Assembly: GCF_002843605.1 (NCBI RefSeq)
Contig: NZ_CP025263.1
Coordinates: 452,501 to 516,500, forward strand
DNA length: 64,000 nt
Direction: 5' to 3'
From: Pseudomonas sp. S09G 359
GTDB taxonomy: Bacteria; Pseudomonadota; Gammaproteobacteria; Pseudomonadales; Pseudomonadaceae
The notes under the pieces are model-generated. The model saw nothing but the letters and a program-made list of their open reading frames with translations. It was not told the origin of the DNA and did not search any database. Position numbers and translations under genes: made by a program. This document shows positions 47,101-58,015 of the stretch, one piece after another (positions within the stretch are counted from its first letter, which is position 1; each line of letters begins with the position of its first letter).

Positions 47101-48593
47101 ACCTGAAACAAGTCAACCCGAAGGCGCTGGTCTCGGTGAAACTGGTAGCTGAAGCCGGCGTAGGCACCATCGCCGCCGGTGTGGCCAAGGCCTATGCCGA
47201 CCTGATCACCATCTCCGGCTACGACGGCGGCACCGGCGCCTCGCCGCTGACCTCGATCAAGTACGCCGGTGCGCCGTGGGAACTCGGCCTGGCCGAAACC
47301 CACCAGACCCTGCGCGGCAACGACCTGCGCGGCAAGGTGCGGGTACAGACCGACGGCGGCCTGAAAACCGGCCTCGACGTGATCAAGGCCGCGATCCTCG
47401 GCGCCGAAAGCTTCGGTTTCGGCACCGCGCCGATGATCGCCCTGGGCTGCAAATACCTGCGCATCTGCCACCTGAACAACTGCGCTACCGGCGTGGCCAC
47501 CCAGAACGAGAAGCTGCGCAAGGATCACTACATCGGCACCGTCGACATGGTGGTGAACTTCTTCACCTACGTCGCCGAAGAAACCCGTGAGTGGCTGGCC
47601 AAGCTGGGCGTACGTTCGCTGGAAGAGTTGATCGGGCGTACCGACCTGTTGGAAATCCTTCAGGGCCAGACCGCCAAGCAGCACCACCTGGACCTGACGC
47701 CGCTGTTGGGCAGCGATCACATCCCGGCTGACAAACCGCAGTTCTGCGGTGTGGAGCGCAACCCGCCGTTCGACAAAGGCCTGTTGGCCGAGAAGATGGT
47801 CGACATGGCCGGCTCCTCGATCAATGACGCCAGCGGTGGCGAATTCGCCCTGGATATCTGCAACTGCGACCGTTCCATCGGCGCACGCATCTCCGGCGAA
47901 ATCGCGCGCAAGCACGGCAACCAGGGCATGGCGAAGGCGCCGATCACCTTCCGCTTCAAGGGCACTGCGGGCCAGAGCTTTGGCGTGTGGAACGCCGGCG
48001 GCCTGCACATGTACCTGGAAGGCGACGCCAACGACTACGTGGGCAAGGGCATGACCGGCGGCAAGCTGGTGATCGTTCCGCCTAAAGGCAGCATCTACAA
48101 GACCCAGGACAGTGCCATCATCGGCAACACCTGCTTGTACGGTGCCACCGGTGGCAAGCTGTTCGCCGCCGGTACTGCCGGTGAGCGTTTCGCCGTGCGT
48201 AACTCCGGTGCCCACACCGTGGTGGAAGGCACCGGCGATCACTGCTGTGAGTACATGACCGGTGGCTTTGTCGCGGTATTGGGCAAGACCGGTTACAACT
48301 TCGGTTCAGGCATGACCGGCGGTTTCGCCTACGTGCTCGACCAGGACAACACCTTCGTCGACAAGGTCAACCACGAGTTGGTCGAGATCCAGCGGATCAG
48401 CGGCGAAGCCATGGAATCCTACCGGAACCACTTGCAGCACGTGCTGGACGAGTACGTCGAGGAAACCGGCAGCGAATGGGGTCGTAACCTCGCCGAGAAC
48501 CTCGATGACTACCTGCGTCGTTTCTGGCTGGTCAAGCCCAAGGCTGCCAACCTGAAATCGTTGCTTTCCAGCATCCGTGCCAACCCGCAGTGA
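44148..48593 (+). CDS. gltB: Glutamate synthase (NADPH) large subunit
   Basis: 1481-residue iron-sulfur flavoprotein that, with GltD, converts glutamine plus 2-oxoglutarate to two glutamates (GOGAT). ATG 44148 ([18 protein letters not shown]) is used; the propeptide before Cys15 is removed to expose it as the amidotransferase nucleophile. The longer in-frame ATG at 44097 adds an unlikely basic leader. Domains: class II glutaminase (about 15-430), central domain, FMN-binding synthase domain ([15 protein letters not shown], about 1045), 3Fe-4S loop [12 protein letters not shown] (about 1100), and C-terminal GxGxG beta-helix. Confidence 0.98.
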   Translation: MKAGLYQPDEFKDNCGFGLIAHMQGEPSHTLLQTAIEALTCMTHRGGINADGKTGDGCGLLIQKPDQFLRAIAKETFGADLPKQYAVGMVFFNQDPVKAEAARENMNREILAAGLQLVGWRKVPIDTSVLGRLALERLPQIEQVFIAGDGLSDQDMAIKLFTSRRRSSVANAADAEHYICSFSHKTIIYKGLMMPADLTAFYPDLSDERLQTAICVFHQRFSTNTLPKWPLAQPFRFLAHNGEINTITGNRNWAVARRTKFANDLMDLEELGPLVNRVGSDSSSMDNMLELMVTGGIDLFRGVRMIIPPAWQNVETMDPDLRAFYEYNSMHMEPWDGPAGVVMTDGRYAVCLLDRNGLRPARWVTTTNGFITLASEIGVWDYKPEDVIAKGRVGPGQILAVDTETGQILDTDAIDNRLKSRHPYKQWLRKNALRIQATMEDNDHGSAFYDVDQLKQYMKMYQVTFEERDQVLRPLGEQGYEAVGSMGDDTPMAVLSQRVRTPYDYFRQQFAQVTNPPIDPLREAIVMSLEVCLGAERNIFQESPEHASRVILSSPVISPAKWRSLMTLDRPGFDRQIIDLNYDESLGLEAAVRNVADQAEEAVRAGRTQIVLTDRHIAPGKLPIHASLATGAVHHRLTEKGLRCDSNILVETATARDPHHFAVLIGFGASAVYPFLAYEVLGDLIRTGEVLGDLYEVFKNYRKGITKGLLKILSKMGISTVTSYRGAQLFEAIGLSEEVCDLSFRGVPSRIKGARFVDIEAEQKALAAEAWSARKPIQQGGLLKFVHGGEYHAYNPDVVNTLQAAVQQGDYAKFKEYTSLVDNRPVSMIRDLFKVKTLDTPMDISEVEPLESILKRFDSAGISLGALSPEAHEALAEAMNRLGARSNSGEGGEDPARYGTIKSSKIKQVATGRFGVTPEYLVNAEVLQIKVAQGAKPGEGGQLPGGKVNGLIAKLRYAVPGVTLISPPPHHDIYSIEDLSQLIFDLKQVNPKALVSVKLVAEAGVGTIAAGVAKAYADLITISGYDGGTGASPLTSIKYAGAPWELGLAETHQTLRGNDLRGKVRVQTDGGLKTGLDVIKAAILGAESFGFGTAPMIALGCKYLRICHLNNCATGVATQNEKLRKDHYIGTVDMVVNFFTYVAEETREWLAKLGVRSLEELIGRTDLLEILQGQTAKQHHLDLTPLLGSDHIPADKPQFCGVERNPPFDKGLLAEKMVDMAGSSINDASGGEFALDICNCDRSIGARISGEIARKHGNQGMAKAPITFRFKGTAGQSFGVWNAGGLHMYLEGDANDYVGKGMTGGKLVIVPPKGSIYKTQDSAIIGNTCLYGATGGKLFAAGTAGERFAVRNSGAHTVVEGTGDHCCEYMTGGFVAVLGKTGYNFGSGMTGGFAYVLDQDNTFVDKVNHELVEIQRISGEAMESYRNHLQHVLDEYVEETGSEWGRNLAENLDDYLRRFWLVKPKAANLKSLLSSIRANPQ

Positions 48594-48616
48594 TATGCGC
48601 CTGAAGAGTTTGATGA

Positions 48617-50044
<1,428 letters not shown>

Positions 50045-50073
50045 TCCAGATCCCAGGCTTGGAATGGGATCAA

Positions 50074-50182
50074 AATGTGGGAGGGGCGGTTCGACGCTTC
50101 GACTTGCCCCCGACAGCAGAGTGTCAGTCAACAGATTCATTGACTGAACTAGCGCAATCGGGGGCAAGCCCCCTCCCACATT
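50074..50182. repeat. REPIN with one variant arm, after gltD
   Basis: The left arm is the variant form: GTGGGAGGGG followed by CGGTTCGACGCTTCGA and then CTTGCCCCC. The right arm is standard. The centre holds GTCAGTCAACAGATTCATTG, an imperfect palindrome. Same variant as at 18014 and 21364. Confidence 0.85.
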
Positions 50183-50229
50183 TGTTTTGCGGTGTGTTCA
50201 AGCTACCGCGACAAATTGACCCGATAGAC

Positions 50230-50257
50230 AAAAGGCACGGCTCACTCCGTGCCTTTT
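50230..50257. terminator. Stem-loop upstream of hemE (bidirectional-type terminator)
   Basis: AAAAGGCACGG / CCGTGCCTTTT, 11-bp stem with a 6-base loop and T-run, 48 bases before the hemE ATG. It probably ends gltBD transcription. Confidence 0.75.
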
Positions 50258-50304
50258 GCGTCGCGCTCTGAGAAAATGCCCGCACTTTTTTTGCGGATGC
50301 CGAC

Positions 50305-51372
50305 ATGACTGCCCTCAAGAACGACCGTTTCCTTCGTGCCCTGCTCAAGCAACCCGTGGACGTCACCCCTGTGTGGATGATGCGCCAGGCCGGTCGCTAC
50401 CTGCCGGAATACCGCGCCAGTCGCGCCAACGCCGGCGATTTCATGAGCCTGTGCATGAACCCGGAGTTCGCCTGCGAAGTCACCATGCAGCCGCTGGACC
50501 GCTATCCACAACTGGACGCGGCCATCCTCTTCTCCGATATCCTCACCATCCCCGATGCCATGGGCCAAGGCCTGTACTTTGAAACCGGCGAAGGCCCACG
50601 TTTCAAGAAAGTCGTCAGCACCCTGGCCGATATCGAAGCCTTGCCGATCCCTGATCCGCACAAAGACCTTGGCTACGTGATGGACGCCGTAAGCACCATC
50701 CGCCGCGAGCTGAACGGTCGCGTGCCGTTGATCGGCTTCTCCGGCAGCCCGTGGACCCTGGCCACCTACATGGTCGAAGGCGGCTCGTCGAAAGACTTCC
50801 GCAAGACCAAGGCCATGCTCTACGACAACCCGCAAGCCATGCACCTGCTGCTGGATAAGCTCGCACAGTCGGTCACCAGCTACCTCAACGGCCAGATCAT
50901 GGCCGGCGCGCAAGCGGTGCAGATCTTCGACACATGGGGCGGCAACCTGTCGGCGGCGGCGTACCAGGAGTTCTCCCTGGCCTACATGCGCAAGATCGTC
51001 AGCGGCCTGATCCGCGAGCACGAAGGGCGCAAAGTGCCGGTGATCATGTTCACCAAAGGCGGCGGCTTGTGGCTGGAAAGCATCGCCGATGCCGGTGCCG
51101 ACGCACTGGGCCTGGACTGGACCTGCGACCTCGGCGAAGCTCGCCGCCGCGTCGGTAACCAGGTGGCGCTGCAAGGCAACATGGACCCGACCGTGCTGTA
51201 CGCCAAGCCGGAAGCCATCCGCACCGAAGTCGGCCGGATCCTGGCCAGCTACGGCAAGGGCACCGGGCATGTGTTCAACCTCGGCCATGGCATTACGCCT
51301 GAAGTGAACCCGGAGCATGCGGGCGCGTTCCTGCGCGCGGTGCACGAGCTGTCCGCGCAGTACCACGAATAA
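50305..51372 (+). CDS. hemE: Uroporphyrinogen decarboxylase
   Basis: 355-residue cofactor-free enzyme that decarboxylates the four acetate side chains of uroporphyrinogen III to coproporphyrinogen III in heme synthesis. Signature [16 protein letters not shown] (residues about 23-38), catalytic-site [32 protein letters not shown], and C-terminal [14 protein letters not shown]. Isolated by repeats on both sides. Confidence 0.97.
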   Translation: MTALKNDRFLRALLKQPVDVTPVWMMRQAGRYLPEYRASRANAGDFMSLCMNPEFACEVTMQPLDRYPQLDAAILFSDILTIPDAMGQGLYFETGEGPRFKKVVSTLADIEALPIPDPHKDLGYVMDAVSTIRRELNGRVPLIGFSGSPWTLATYMVEGGSSKDFRKTKAMLYDNPQAMHLLLDKLAQSVTSYLNGQIMAGAQAVQIFDTWGGNLSAAAYQEFSLAYMRKIVSGLIREHEGRKVPVIMFTKGGGLWLESIADAGADALGLDWTCDLGEARRRVGNQVALQGNMDPTVLYAKPEAIRTEVGRILASYGKGTGHVFNLGHGITPEVNPEHAGAFLRAVHELSAQYHE

Positions 51373-51382
51373 ACGCAAAACC

Positions 51383-51475
51383 AATGTGGGAGCGGGCTTG
51401 CTCGCGAATGTGGTATGTCAGTCGACAAATTCGTGACTGAACCAGCGCATTCGCGAGCAAGCCCGCTCCCACATT
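51383..51475. repeat. REPIN
   Basis: Inverted GTGGGAGCGGGCTTGCTCGC units around TGTCAGTC...GTGACTGA, between the convergent ends of hemE and the MFS gene. Confidence 0.9.
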
Positions 51476-51490
51476 AAAAGCAAAATTGCC

Positions 51491-52765
51491 TCAGGCTTTC
51501 ACATGCCCCAACGGTGGCAACTTCGCCAACTTCAACGCCACCAGCAGTGCGCCAATCAACAGCGCCACGATAAACGCCCCAATCCCGTTCCACCCGCCGA
51601 AGTGCCAGAAGAACCCGCCCGCCGTCCCCGCGATACTCGACCCCACGTAGTAGCAGAACAGATACAGCGACGACGCCTGCCCCTTGGCCTTGACCGCGCG
51701 GCGGCCGATCCAGCTGCTGGCCACCGAGTGGGCGCCGAAAAATCCGAAAGTGAAGATCAGCATGCCCGGCACCACCAGCCACAGTGGGGTGAACAAGGTC
51801 AGGGCCATGCCCGCGAGCATCAGCACGATGGTGCCCCACAGCACGCGGCGGCGGCCGAGGCGGTCGGCCAGGGAGCCGATTTTTGCCGAACTGTAGATGC
51901 CCGAGAGGTACACCAGCGACAGCAGGCCGACCACCGCCTGGCTCAGGTCATACGGATCGGCAAGCAGGCGATAGCCGATGTAGTTGAACATCGTCACGAA
52001 CGCACCCATCAGCAGGAAGGCTTCGAGGAACAGCCACGGTAGGCCGGCGTCCTTGAAGTGCATCACAAAGCCGTCCACCAGGCTGCGCGGCTTGAGGCTG
52101 CTGGCGCGGAAGTTGCGCGATTGCGGGAGGATCTTCCAGAACACCGTGGCCGCGATCAGCGCCAGCGCGCCGATGATCAGCGTTGCGGTGTGCCAACTGA
52201 CGAAGTCGATCAGCACGCCCATTATCAGGCGCCCGCTCATGCCGCCAATCGCGTTGCCGCCAATGTACAAGCCCATGGCCAGGCCGATGTGTTGCGGGTG
52301 GATCTCTTCGCTCAGGTAGGTCATCGCCACAGCGGCCAGCCCACTCAGGGACAGGCCCACCAGCGCACGCATCAGCAGGATACCTTCCCAGGACGGCATC
52401 AGGCCGCTGGCGATGGTGGCCAGGGCCGCGCAGAACAATGCGGCGACCATCACCGGTTTGCGCCCCAGGGTGTCGGAAATCGGCCCGGTTATCAGCAGGC
52501 CAAAGGCGAGCATCGCCGTGGCCACCGACAGGATCAGGCTGCTTTGCGCCGCATTGATGGAAAATTCATGGGACAGCGCGGGCATCATCGGCTGCACGCA
52601 ATACAGCAGCGCAAAGGTGGCAAAACCGCCGGAGAACAGCGCCAGCACCGTGCGCATGAACATCGGCGTGCCTTTTTCGATGTACTGCTCGTTGAGTTGC
52701 GCCACGACTTCATCGAGGGCGGTGGGCGGGACTTCTTGAGCGAGTGGAGCGACAGCAGATTTCAC
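51491..52765 (-). CDS. MFS transporter (YnfM/arabinose-efflux-like)
   Basis: 424-residue major facilitator with 12 predicted membrane helices after a 40-residue cytoplasmic tail. MFS loop motif GPISDTLGRKPVM between helices 2 and 3 and the repeat GSLADRLGRRRVLWG between helices 8 and 9. GTG start at 52765 with GAGG 5 bases upstream. Divergent from a LysR regulator, which probably controls it. Likely a proton-driven exporter; substrate unknown. Confidence 0.88.
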   Translation of the reverse strand: MKSAVAPLAQEVPPTALDEVVAQLNEQYIEKGTPMFMRTVLALFSGGFATFALLYCVQPMMPALSHEFSINAAQSSLILSVATAMLAFGLLITGPISDTLGRKPVMVAALFCAALATIASGLMPSWEGILLMRALVGLSLSGLAAVAMTYLSEEIHPQHIGLAMGLYIGGNAIGGMSGRLIMGVLIDFVSWHTATLIIGALALIAATVFWKILPQSRNFRASSLKPRSLVDGFVMHFKDAGLPWLFLEAFLLMGAFVTMFNYIGYRLLADPYDLSQAVVGLLSLVYLSGIYSSAKIGSLADRLGRRRVLWGTIVLMLAGMALTLFTPLWLVVPGMLIFTFGFFGAHSVASSWIGRRAVKAKGQASSLYLFCYYVGSSIAGTAGGFFWHFGGWNGIGAFIVALLIGALLVALKLAKLPPLGHVKA

Positions 52766-52889
52766 GGGGACCTCGGGGCGGGAAAGCCGGCCAGGGCGGG
52801 CAATGCAAAAAAGAATATAGCTGCCTAATGATTCTTTCCAATATATTGTTCGACCTGTTTGATAGCTTTAACGACCTAATGAGGCTGGC

Positions 52890-53849
52890 ATGGAATTACG
52901 TCATCTGCGGTACTTCATTGCCGTCGCCGAAGAGCTGCATTTTGGCCGCGCCGCGCAGGTGCTGGGCATCTCGCAACCGCCCCTGAGCCAGCAGATCCAG
53001 GCGCTGGAGCAAGAGGTGGGCGCGCGCTTGTTTGAGCGTACCAACCGTCGGGTTGAGCTGAGCGAGGCCGGGCGGTTGTTCCTGCAAGAGGCGCGATTGG
53101 TGCTGGCCCAGGTCGACAAGGCCGCCGACGTGGCGCGCCGCGCGCAATTGGGTGAACTGGGCGAATTGAAGATCGGCTTCACTTCGTCGGCCCCGTTCAA
53201 CTCCAGCATCCCCCAGGCGATCTTCGCGTTTCGCCAGGCCTTCCCTGCAGTGCATTTGAATTTGCAGGAAATGAGCAGTACCGAGGTGGCCGAGTCGCTG
53301 GTGGATGAGTCGATCCAGGTGGGACTGATGCGGCCGCTGCCGTTGCCTGACTCGCTGGGGGTTATCGAGTTGATGCGTGAACCGCTGGTCGCAGTGCTGA
53401 GCGCCGGTCACCCGTTAGCGGAAGGCAGCGAGCGCGGCTTGCATCTGGCGCAACTGGCTGACGAACCCTTTGTGTTTTTCCCACGCACCTACGGCAGCGG
53501 CCTGTATGCCCAACTGCTCAACCTGGCCCGTGATGCCGGCTTCAGCCCGCACTTTGCCCAGGAGGCCGGGGAGGCGATGACCATCATCGGTCTGGTGGCG
53601 GCGGGGCTGGGGGTGTCGGTGTTGCCGGCGTCCTACCAGCGCATCCGCATCGACGGCGTGGTGTACCGCACCCTGCTCGATCAGGAGGCGGTGACGGCCG
53701 TGTGGCTGGTACAACGCAAAGGCGTGCAAACGCCGATGGCGAAGGCGTTTGTGGAGTTATTGGTGGCGAACGGGGCTGCTGTGGCGAGCGAGCTTGTTGT
53801 GGCGAGCGGGCTTGCCCGCGTTGGGCCGCGAAGCAGCCCCAAAACCTGA
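52890..53849 (+). CDS. LysR-family transcriptional regulator with repeat-encoded C-terminus
   Basis: 319-residue LysR protein. N-terminal winged helix (MELRHLRYFIAVAEELHFGRAAQVLGISQPPLSQQIQALE begins the family signature; only its key part LGISQPPLSQQI need be noted, residues 25-36) and the effector-binding domain about 90-295. The natural family end is near residue 295 (AFVELL); the last 23 or so residues (VASELVVASGLARVGPRSS) are read from the repeat element at 53778-53850 and are not conserved protein. Divergent from the MFS gene across 124 bases where an operator is expected. Confidence 0.88.
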   Translation: MELRHLRYFIAVAEELHFGRAAQVLGISQPPLSQQIQALEQEVGARLFERTNRRVELSEAGRLFLQEARLVLAQVDKAADVARRAQLGELGELKIGFTSSAPFNSSIPQAIFAFRQAFPAVHLNLQEMSSTEVAESLVDESIQVGLMRPLPLPDSLGVIELMREPLVAVLSAGHPLAEGSERGLHLAQLADEPFVFFPRTYGSGLYAQLLNLARDAGFSPHFAQEAGEAMTIIGLVAAGLGVSVLPASYQRIRIDGVVYRTLLDQEAVTAVWLVQRKGVQTPMAKAFVELLVANGAAVASELVVASGLARVGPRSSPKT

Positions 53850-53929
53850 CACTGTGAGCTGTCTGTTAGAACGCGGGGGCCTTGATGGGGCTGCTGCGCA
53901 GCCCAACGCGGGCAAGCCCGCTCGCCACA
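53798..53929. repeat. Inverted repeat of the CGAGCGGGCTTGCCCGCGTTGGG family
   Basis: Arms of about 42 bases: left from 53798 (TGTGGCGAGCGGGCTTGCCC onward) and right ending 53929 (its complement), with a 46-base centre. A partial tandem copy precedes it at about 53780. It overlaps the 3' end of the LysR gene. Same family as 31198-31326. Confidence 0.85.
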
Positions 53930-53993
53930 ACAGCCCGCTCCCCACACAAGGCTGCTTGCCATTCAGCGCGTGCAGCCACAGGTACGGGGCCGA

Positions 53994-54413
53994 TTAGTTT
54001 TGCGGCGAAGTATTCGCTTCATTCACGCCGTAGTTGCGCAAGCCCGCCAGGATGTCCCGGTCCAGCATGTTGATCCAGCGGTTGTAGTTGCGATGGATCT
54101 TGCCGTCCTTGTAGCCCAGGTCGCGGCTGTCACGGTAGGTGATGGCGTAGCTGGTGCGGGTGTAGTGGATGTCGATGGCCGCGTAGAACTGGTTACGCAC
54201 GGTGATCTCGGCCTGCACCAGTTGCGGGCTCAGGCGTTGCACGGTCCATTCACGCTTTTGCAGGGCGTTGATGATGACCGTTTTGATCTTTTCTTCGCTG
54301 GCCTGGGTGTTGGCCGGCAGGTCGTGCTGGGTGTTGAGCACCGGTTTGCTGGTGCAACCGGCGGTGGTCAGCAGGGCCAAGGTGATCAGGGTGGCGCGTA
54401 GCAAGGAAGACAT
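53994..54413 (-). CDS. Small lipoprotein at the end of the aryl-polyene-type cluster
   Basis: 139-residue protein with a lipoprotein signal (LLTTAGC, acylated Cys20) and a mature domain of mixed alpha/beta character (IKTVIINALQKREWTVQRL; YAITYRDSRDLGYKDGKIH; NYNRWINMLDRDILAGL). I do not recognise a characterised family. It is the last gene of the minus-strand run, 26 bases after the ketosynthase gene, so it is probably co-transcribed with the pigment genes, but its role is unknown. It could also be a general envelope protein. Confidence 0.75.
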   Translation of the reverse strand: MSSLLRATLITLALLTTAGCTSKPVLNTQHDLPANTQASEEKIKTVIINALQKREWTVQRLSPQLVQAEITVRNQFYAAIDIHYTRTSYAITYRDSRDLGYKDGKIHRNYNRWINMLDRDILAGLRNYGVNEANTSPQN

Positions 54414-54439
54414 TCCGTATTCTCCAATCGATTAAAAAG

Positions 54440-55666
54440 TCAGGACCAGCGGCGAAAGATCAGCGACGTGTTGACGCCGCCAAAGGCAAAGTTGTTGTTC
54501 ATCACATAGTCGTTGTGCATCTCGCGGAACCCGCCTTGCAGGTAATCCAGCGCGCCGCATTGCGGGTCGACGGCGTCCAGGTTGAACGTGTGCACGTACT
54601 GGTCGCGGTTCATCATCTCGATGCTGAACCAGGATTCCAGCGCGCCGCACGCACCCAAGGTGTGGCCGAGGAAGCTTTTCTGCGAGCTGATCGGCATGCG
54701 GCTGCCGAACAGGCTGCTGGTGGCCAGGGTTTCGGCGATGTCGCCCTGATCGGTGGCGGTGCCATGGCCGTTCACGTAGCCAATGGCGGATGGCTCCAGC
54801 CCGGCATCTTCCAGGGCCAGCTCCATGGCGCGGCGCATGGTTTTCTGCTCCGGGCGGGTAGTGTGCTGGCCGTCGGCGTTGCTGCCAAAACCGACCAGTT
54901 CCGCATGGATATGCGCACCGCGCGCCAGGGCGTGCTCGAGTTCTTCGAGTACCAGCATGCCGCCGCCTTCGCCAATCACCAGGCCATCGCGGCCACTGTC
55001 GTAGGGGCGTGGGCTGGTTTGCGGGGCATCGTTTTTCAGGCTGGTGGCGTACAGCGCGTCGAACACCATGGCTTCGGTAGGGCAGAGTTCTTCGGCGCCC
55101 CCGGCGAGCATCAGCGGCAGGCGGCCGAACTTGATCGCCTCATAGGCATAGCCGATGCCCTGGCTGCCGCTGGTGCAGGCGCTGGATGTTGGAATCAAGC
55201 GCCCGGTGAGGCCAAAGAAGATGCTGATATTCGCCGCTGTGGTGTGCGGCATCATGCGCACGTAGGAGTTGGCATTCAGCCCCTCGGCCACCGAGTTCAG
55301 CAGCATATTGCCGAACGCCTTGATCTCGTCGGTACTGCCGGTGGACGAACCGCAGGCCACGCCCATGCGTCCGTCCTTGATCGATTCGTCGCCCAGCAAG
55401 CCGGCATCCTGCAACGCCTGCTCCGCCGCCCACACCGCCAGGCGCGACACGCGCCCCATGCTGCGTAGCTGCTTGCGCGTCCAGTGGGCAGGCACCACGA
55501 AATCATCAATCGGCCCGGCCAGGCGCGTGTTCAGTTCGGTGAAACGGTCCCATTCGTCCATGCGGCGGATGCCGCTGCGGTTAGCACGAAAGTTGGCCGC
55601 GATGGTGTCCCAATCGCCGCCCAGGGAGGTCATGCCGGCCATGCCGGTTACTACCACGCGTTTCAT
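54440..55666 (-). CDS. Beta-ketoacyl-ACP synthase (FabF-like), cluster ketosynthase 1
   Basis: 408-residue condensing enzyme of the FabF type, probably the homodimeric ketosynthase (ApeR-like position). The full catalytic set is present: Cys164 in SSACTSGSQG, His301 in NGHGTATDQGD, Lys330 and His335 in SQKSFLGHTLG. ATG 55666 (MKRVVVTGMAGMT) overlaps the ketoreductase stop by one base; an upstream in-frame GTG adds only two residues. The order KS-DH-KR-KS on this strand is that of aryl polyene clusters. Confidence 0.88.
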   Translation of the reverse strand: MKRVVVTGMAGMTSLGGDWDTIAANFRANRSGIRRMDEWDRFTELNTRLAGPIDDFVVPAHWTRKQLRSMGRVSRLAVWAAEQALQDAGLLGDESIKDGRMGVACGSSTGSTDEIKAFGNMLLNSVAEGLNANSYVRMMPHTTAANISIFFGLTGRLIPTSSACTSGSQGIGYAYEAIKFGRLPLMLAGGAEELCPTEAMVFDALYATSLKNDAPQTSPRPYDSGRDGLVIGEGGGMLVLEELEHALARGAHIHAELVGFGSNADGQHTTRPEQKTMRRAMELALEDAGLEPSAIGYVNGHGTATDQGDIAETLATSSLFGSRMPISSQKSFLGHTLGACGALESWFSIEMMNRDQYVHTFNLDAVDPQCGALDYLQGGFREMHNDYVMNNNFAFGGVNTSLIFRRWS

Positions 55667-56394
55667 CAGCACAGGCCTCCGTTCACGGCCAGCACTTGGC
55701 GCGTGATGTAGCCGGCTTCAGCCGACATCAGGAAATTCACCGCGCCGGCCACTTCTTCCGGGGTACCCATACGTTGCGCGGGGATCATCTTCATCAACTC
55801 TTCCACCGGCACGTTCTCATCCAGCATCGCCGTGTCGATCAAGCCGGGGGCCACGCAGTTGACGGTGATCTTGCGCTTGCCCAGCTCGATGGCCAACGCC
55901 TTGGCCGCGCCGATCAGGCCGGCTTTGGAGGCGCTGTAGTTGACCTGGCCACGGTTGCCGATCAGGCCGGAAACCGAAGTGATGCACACGATGCGGCCAG
56001 CGGCACGACGCCGGATCATCGGCATCATCACCGGGTGCAGCACGTTGTAGAAACCATCCAGGTTGGTGCGCATCACCACGTCCCAATCGTCCTCCGACAG
56101 GGCCGGGAAGGCGCCGTCGCGGGTCAGGCCGGCATTCAGCACCACGCCGTAATAGGCGCCATGCTGCTCCACATCGGCCTCCAGGATTTGCTTGCAGGTT
56201 GCCCGGTCTGCCACGTCGAATTGCAGCACCCGCGCCTGGCGGCCCAGGGCCTCGATTTCGGCCTGCACCGCGTCCGCCTCTAAGCGGCCACTGCGGCAAT
56301 GCAGCACGATGTCATGGCCGGCCTGGGCCAGGCGCAGGGCAATGGCGCGGCCGATGCCACGGCTGGAGCCGGTGACCAGTACGGATTCAGTCAT
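55666..56394 (-). CDS. 3-oxoacyl-ACP reductase (FabG-like), cluster ketoreductase
   Basis: 242-residue short-chain dehydrogenase. NADP-binding TGSSRGIGRAIALRLAQAG (residues about 8-26), catalytic Ser in SVSGLIGNRG, Tyr/Lys in YSASKAGL, and the VAPGLIDTAM loop. It reduces the 3-keto group after each condensation; in the cluster this allows the dehydratase to form conjugated double bonds. It overlaps the dehydratase gene by 4 bases. Confidence 0.9.
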   Translation of the reverse strand: MTESVLVTGSSRGIGRAIALRLAQAGHDIVLHCRSGRLEADAVQAEIEALGRQARVLQFDVADRATCKQILEADVEQHGAYYGVVLNAGLTRDGAFPALSEDDWDVVMRTNLDGFYNVLHPVMMPMIRRRAAGRIVCITSVSGLIGNRGQVNYSASKAGLIGAAKALAIELGKRKITVNCVAPGLIDTAMLDENVPVEELMKMIPAQRMGTPEEVAGAVNFLMSAEAGYITRQVLAVNGGLC

Positions 56395-56852
56395 GGCGTT
56401 TCGTCCTTCGATTCATCTAAATAGTTGGCCGCCTGGGGCGGTCGAAATACGTTCAAGCGGGCGCTGGCCTGGATACCGCTACCGGTGAGGTGGCATTCGA
56501 ACACACCCATGCCGTTGTCGTCTTCCAGGGAGCGCAGGCCGTGGATTGTCAGCTCTGTGCCTGCCGGGAAATGATCCACGTTGCACTCGAACTTGCGTGT
56601 ACCGAGCAGGAAGCCCAGCTCCACCGCTGCGCCGTGCTGGCGGGCGCGGCAACCGGCGTAGGCGGCGACGCTTTGCGCCATCAGCTCGATGCCGACCCAG
56701 GCCGGCAGGCTGCCGTCGGGGCGGTTGAACAGCCCGCCGGGCTTGACCGTGGCGCGGGTGTGAATCTGCTCTTCATCAAACGACAGCACCTGGTCGATCA
56801 GGATCATGTCGCCCGCATGGGGCAGCAGTTCGGCGAGTGGCCAATCGATCAT
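56391..56852 (-). CDS. 3-hydroxyacyl-ACP dehydratase, hotdog fold (ApeP-like)
   Basis: 153-residue hotdog protein. His12 in LLPHAGDMILID and Glu56 in GIELMAQS correspond to the FabZ/FabA-type catalytic pair. It likely dehydrates 3-hydroxyacyl-ACP intermediates of the polyene. It overlaps both neighbours by 4 bases (ATGA-type), indicating translational coupling through KS-DH-KR. Confidence 0.85.
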   Translation of the reverse strand: MIDWPLAELLPHAGDMILIDQVLSFDEEQIHTRATVKPGGLFNRPDGSLPAWVGIELMAQSVAAYAGCRARQHGAAVELGFLLGTRKFECNVDHFPAGTELTIHGLRSLEDDNGMGVFECHLTGSGIQASARLNVFRPPQAANYLDESKDETP

Positions 56853-58015
56853 GGGGCCTCTCCAATAATCAGGCTGACGTTATTGCCGCCGAAGGCAAAC
56901 GAGTTGCTCATCAGGCAGCGTTTTTCCAAGGTGTCGCCGGTGTGCGCCCATCGCAGGGCGGGTAGCGCCGGGTCGGCCTGGCCATCCCACACATGGGGCG
57001 GCACACGGCCGTGGGTCAGGCTCAGCCAGCAGAACGCCGCTTCCAGCGCACCGGCGGCGCCCAGGGTGTGGCCGCTCATGGGTTTGGTCGACGAACACAC
57101 CACGCCGCCCGGGAACAGGCTGGCGACGGCCTGGCTTTCCATGGCGTCGTTGTGTTGGGTGGCGGTGCCGTGCAGGTTCAGATAACCGATCTGCTCGGGC
57201 GCAAGTTTCGCACTGGCCAGGGCCTTGCGCATTGCCTGCAACGCGCCTTTGCCGCTCGGCTCGGGGGCGGAGATATGGTGTGCATCGCAACTGGCGCCGC
57301 TGCCCAACAGGGCAACCGCCGCCGGCGCTTTAGTCATCAGAAACAGCACCGCCGCTTCGCCGATATTGATGCCGTCGCGGTTCACCGAAAATGGATTGCA
57401 GCGTTTGTTGGACACGGCTTCCAGCGCGCTGAAGCCATTGAGCGTGAGCTTGCACAGGCTGTCGACGCCGCCGCAGATCACCGCGTCGCACACGCCCAAA
57501 TCCAACAGGCGCTGGGCACTCATCAGCGCGCGGGCGCTGGAGGTGCACGCGGTGGAAATCACATAGGCCGGGCCGCTCAATTGCAGCCAGTCGGCGAGGA
57601 AATTCGCCGGCGCGCTGAGTTCCTGTTGCTGGTAGTCGTAGTCGCCGGGGAACTGCTGGTCGCGCAGGTAATGGGCGATGCCGCGGCTGGCTTCGTCGAT
57701 ACCCGAGGTGCTGGTGCCCAGCACAATGCCGACCCGGGAGGCGCCGTAGGTGCCGATTGCCTGGCGGATCTCGCCCTCGATCTGCAACGCGGCTTCCAGC
57801 AGCAGTTGGTTATTGCGGCTGCTTTGTTGGCCCAGCTCGGGCGGGATGGTCGCCAGTTCGCCGCGCACGCCGCCCACCGGCAGCACGCGCTCCGGCACCC
57901 AGCCGCTTTCGGCGCGCATGCCTGAACAGTCGCCGGCAAACAGGCTGCGGCTAACGTCGGCCTGGCCACGGCCGAGGGCGCAGATCACGCCGAGGGCATT
58001 CAGATAAGCCGTCAT
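56849..58015 (-). CDS. Beta-ketoacyl synthase, cluster ketosynthase 2
   Basis: 388-residue condensing enzyme, more divergent and shorter than the ketosynthase at 54440. Active-site Cys157 in STACTSSARAL, His282 in NLHGTATQHND, Lys311 and His316 in TKPMSGHTLG are all kept, so it is a true ketosynthase and not a chain-length-factor subunit. By position it corresponds to the ApeO-type ketosynthase. Its chain-length partner, if any, is not in the window. Start at ATG 58015 (MTAYLNALGVICAL), overlapping the DUF3261 gene by 4 bases. Confidence 0.85.
   Translation of the reverse strand: MTAYLNALGVICALGRGQADVSRSLFAGDCSGMRAESGWVPERVLPVGGVRGELATIPPELGQQSSRNNQLLLEAALQIEGEIRQAIGTYGASRVGIVLGTSTSGIDEASRGIAHYLRDQQFPGDYDYQQQELSAPANFLADWLQLSGPAYVISTACTSSARALMSAQRLLDLGVCDAVICGGVDSLCKLTLNGFSALEAVSNKRCNPFSVNRDGINIGEAAVLFLMTKAPAAVALLGSGASCDAHHISAPEPSGKGALQAMRKALASAKLAPEQIGYLNLHGTATQHNDAMESQAVASLFPGGVVCSSTKPMSGHTLGAAGALEAAFCWLSLTHGRVPPHVWDGQADPALPALRWAHTGDTLEKRCLMSNSFAFGGNNVSLIIGEAP

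Noticed and set aside
46974..48242. 422-codon minus-strand frame inside gltB
   Set aside because: Shadow of gltB; composition (HVD/AQ-rich) is typical of reverse-complement translation.
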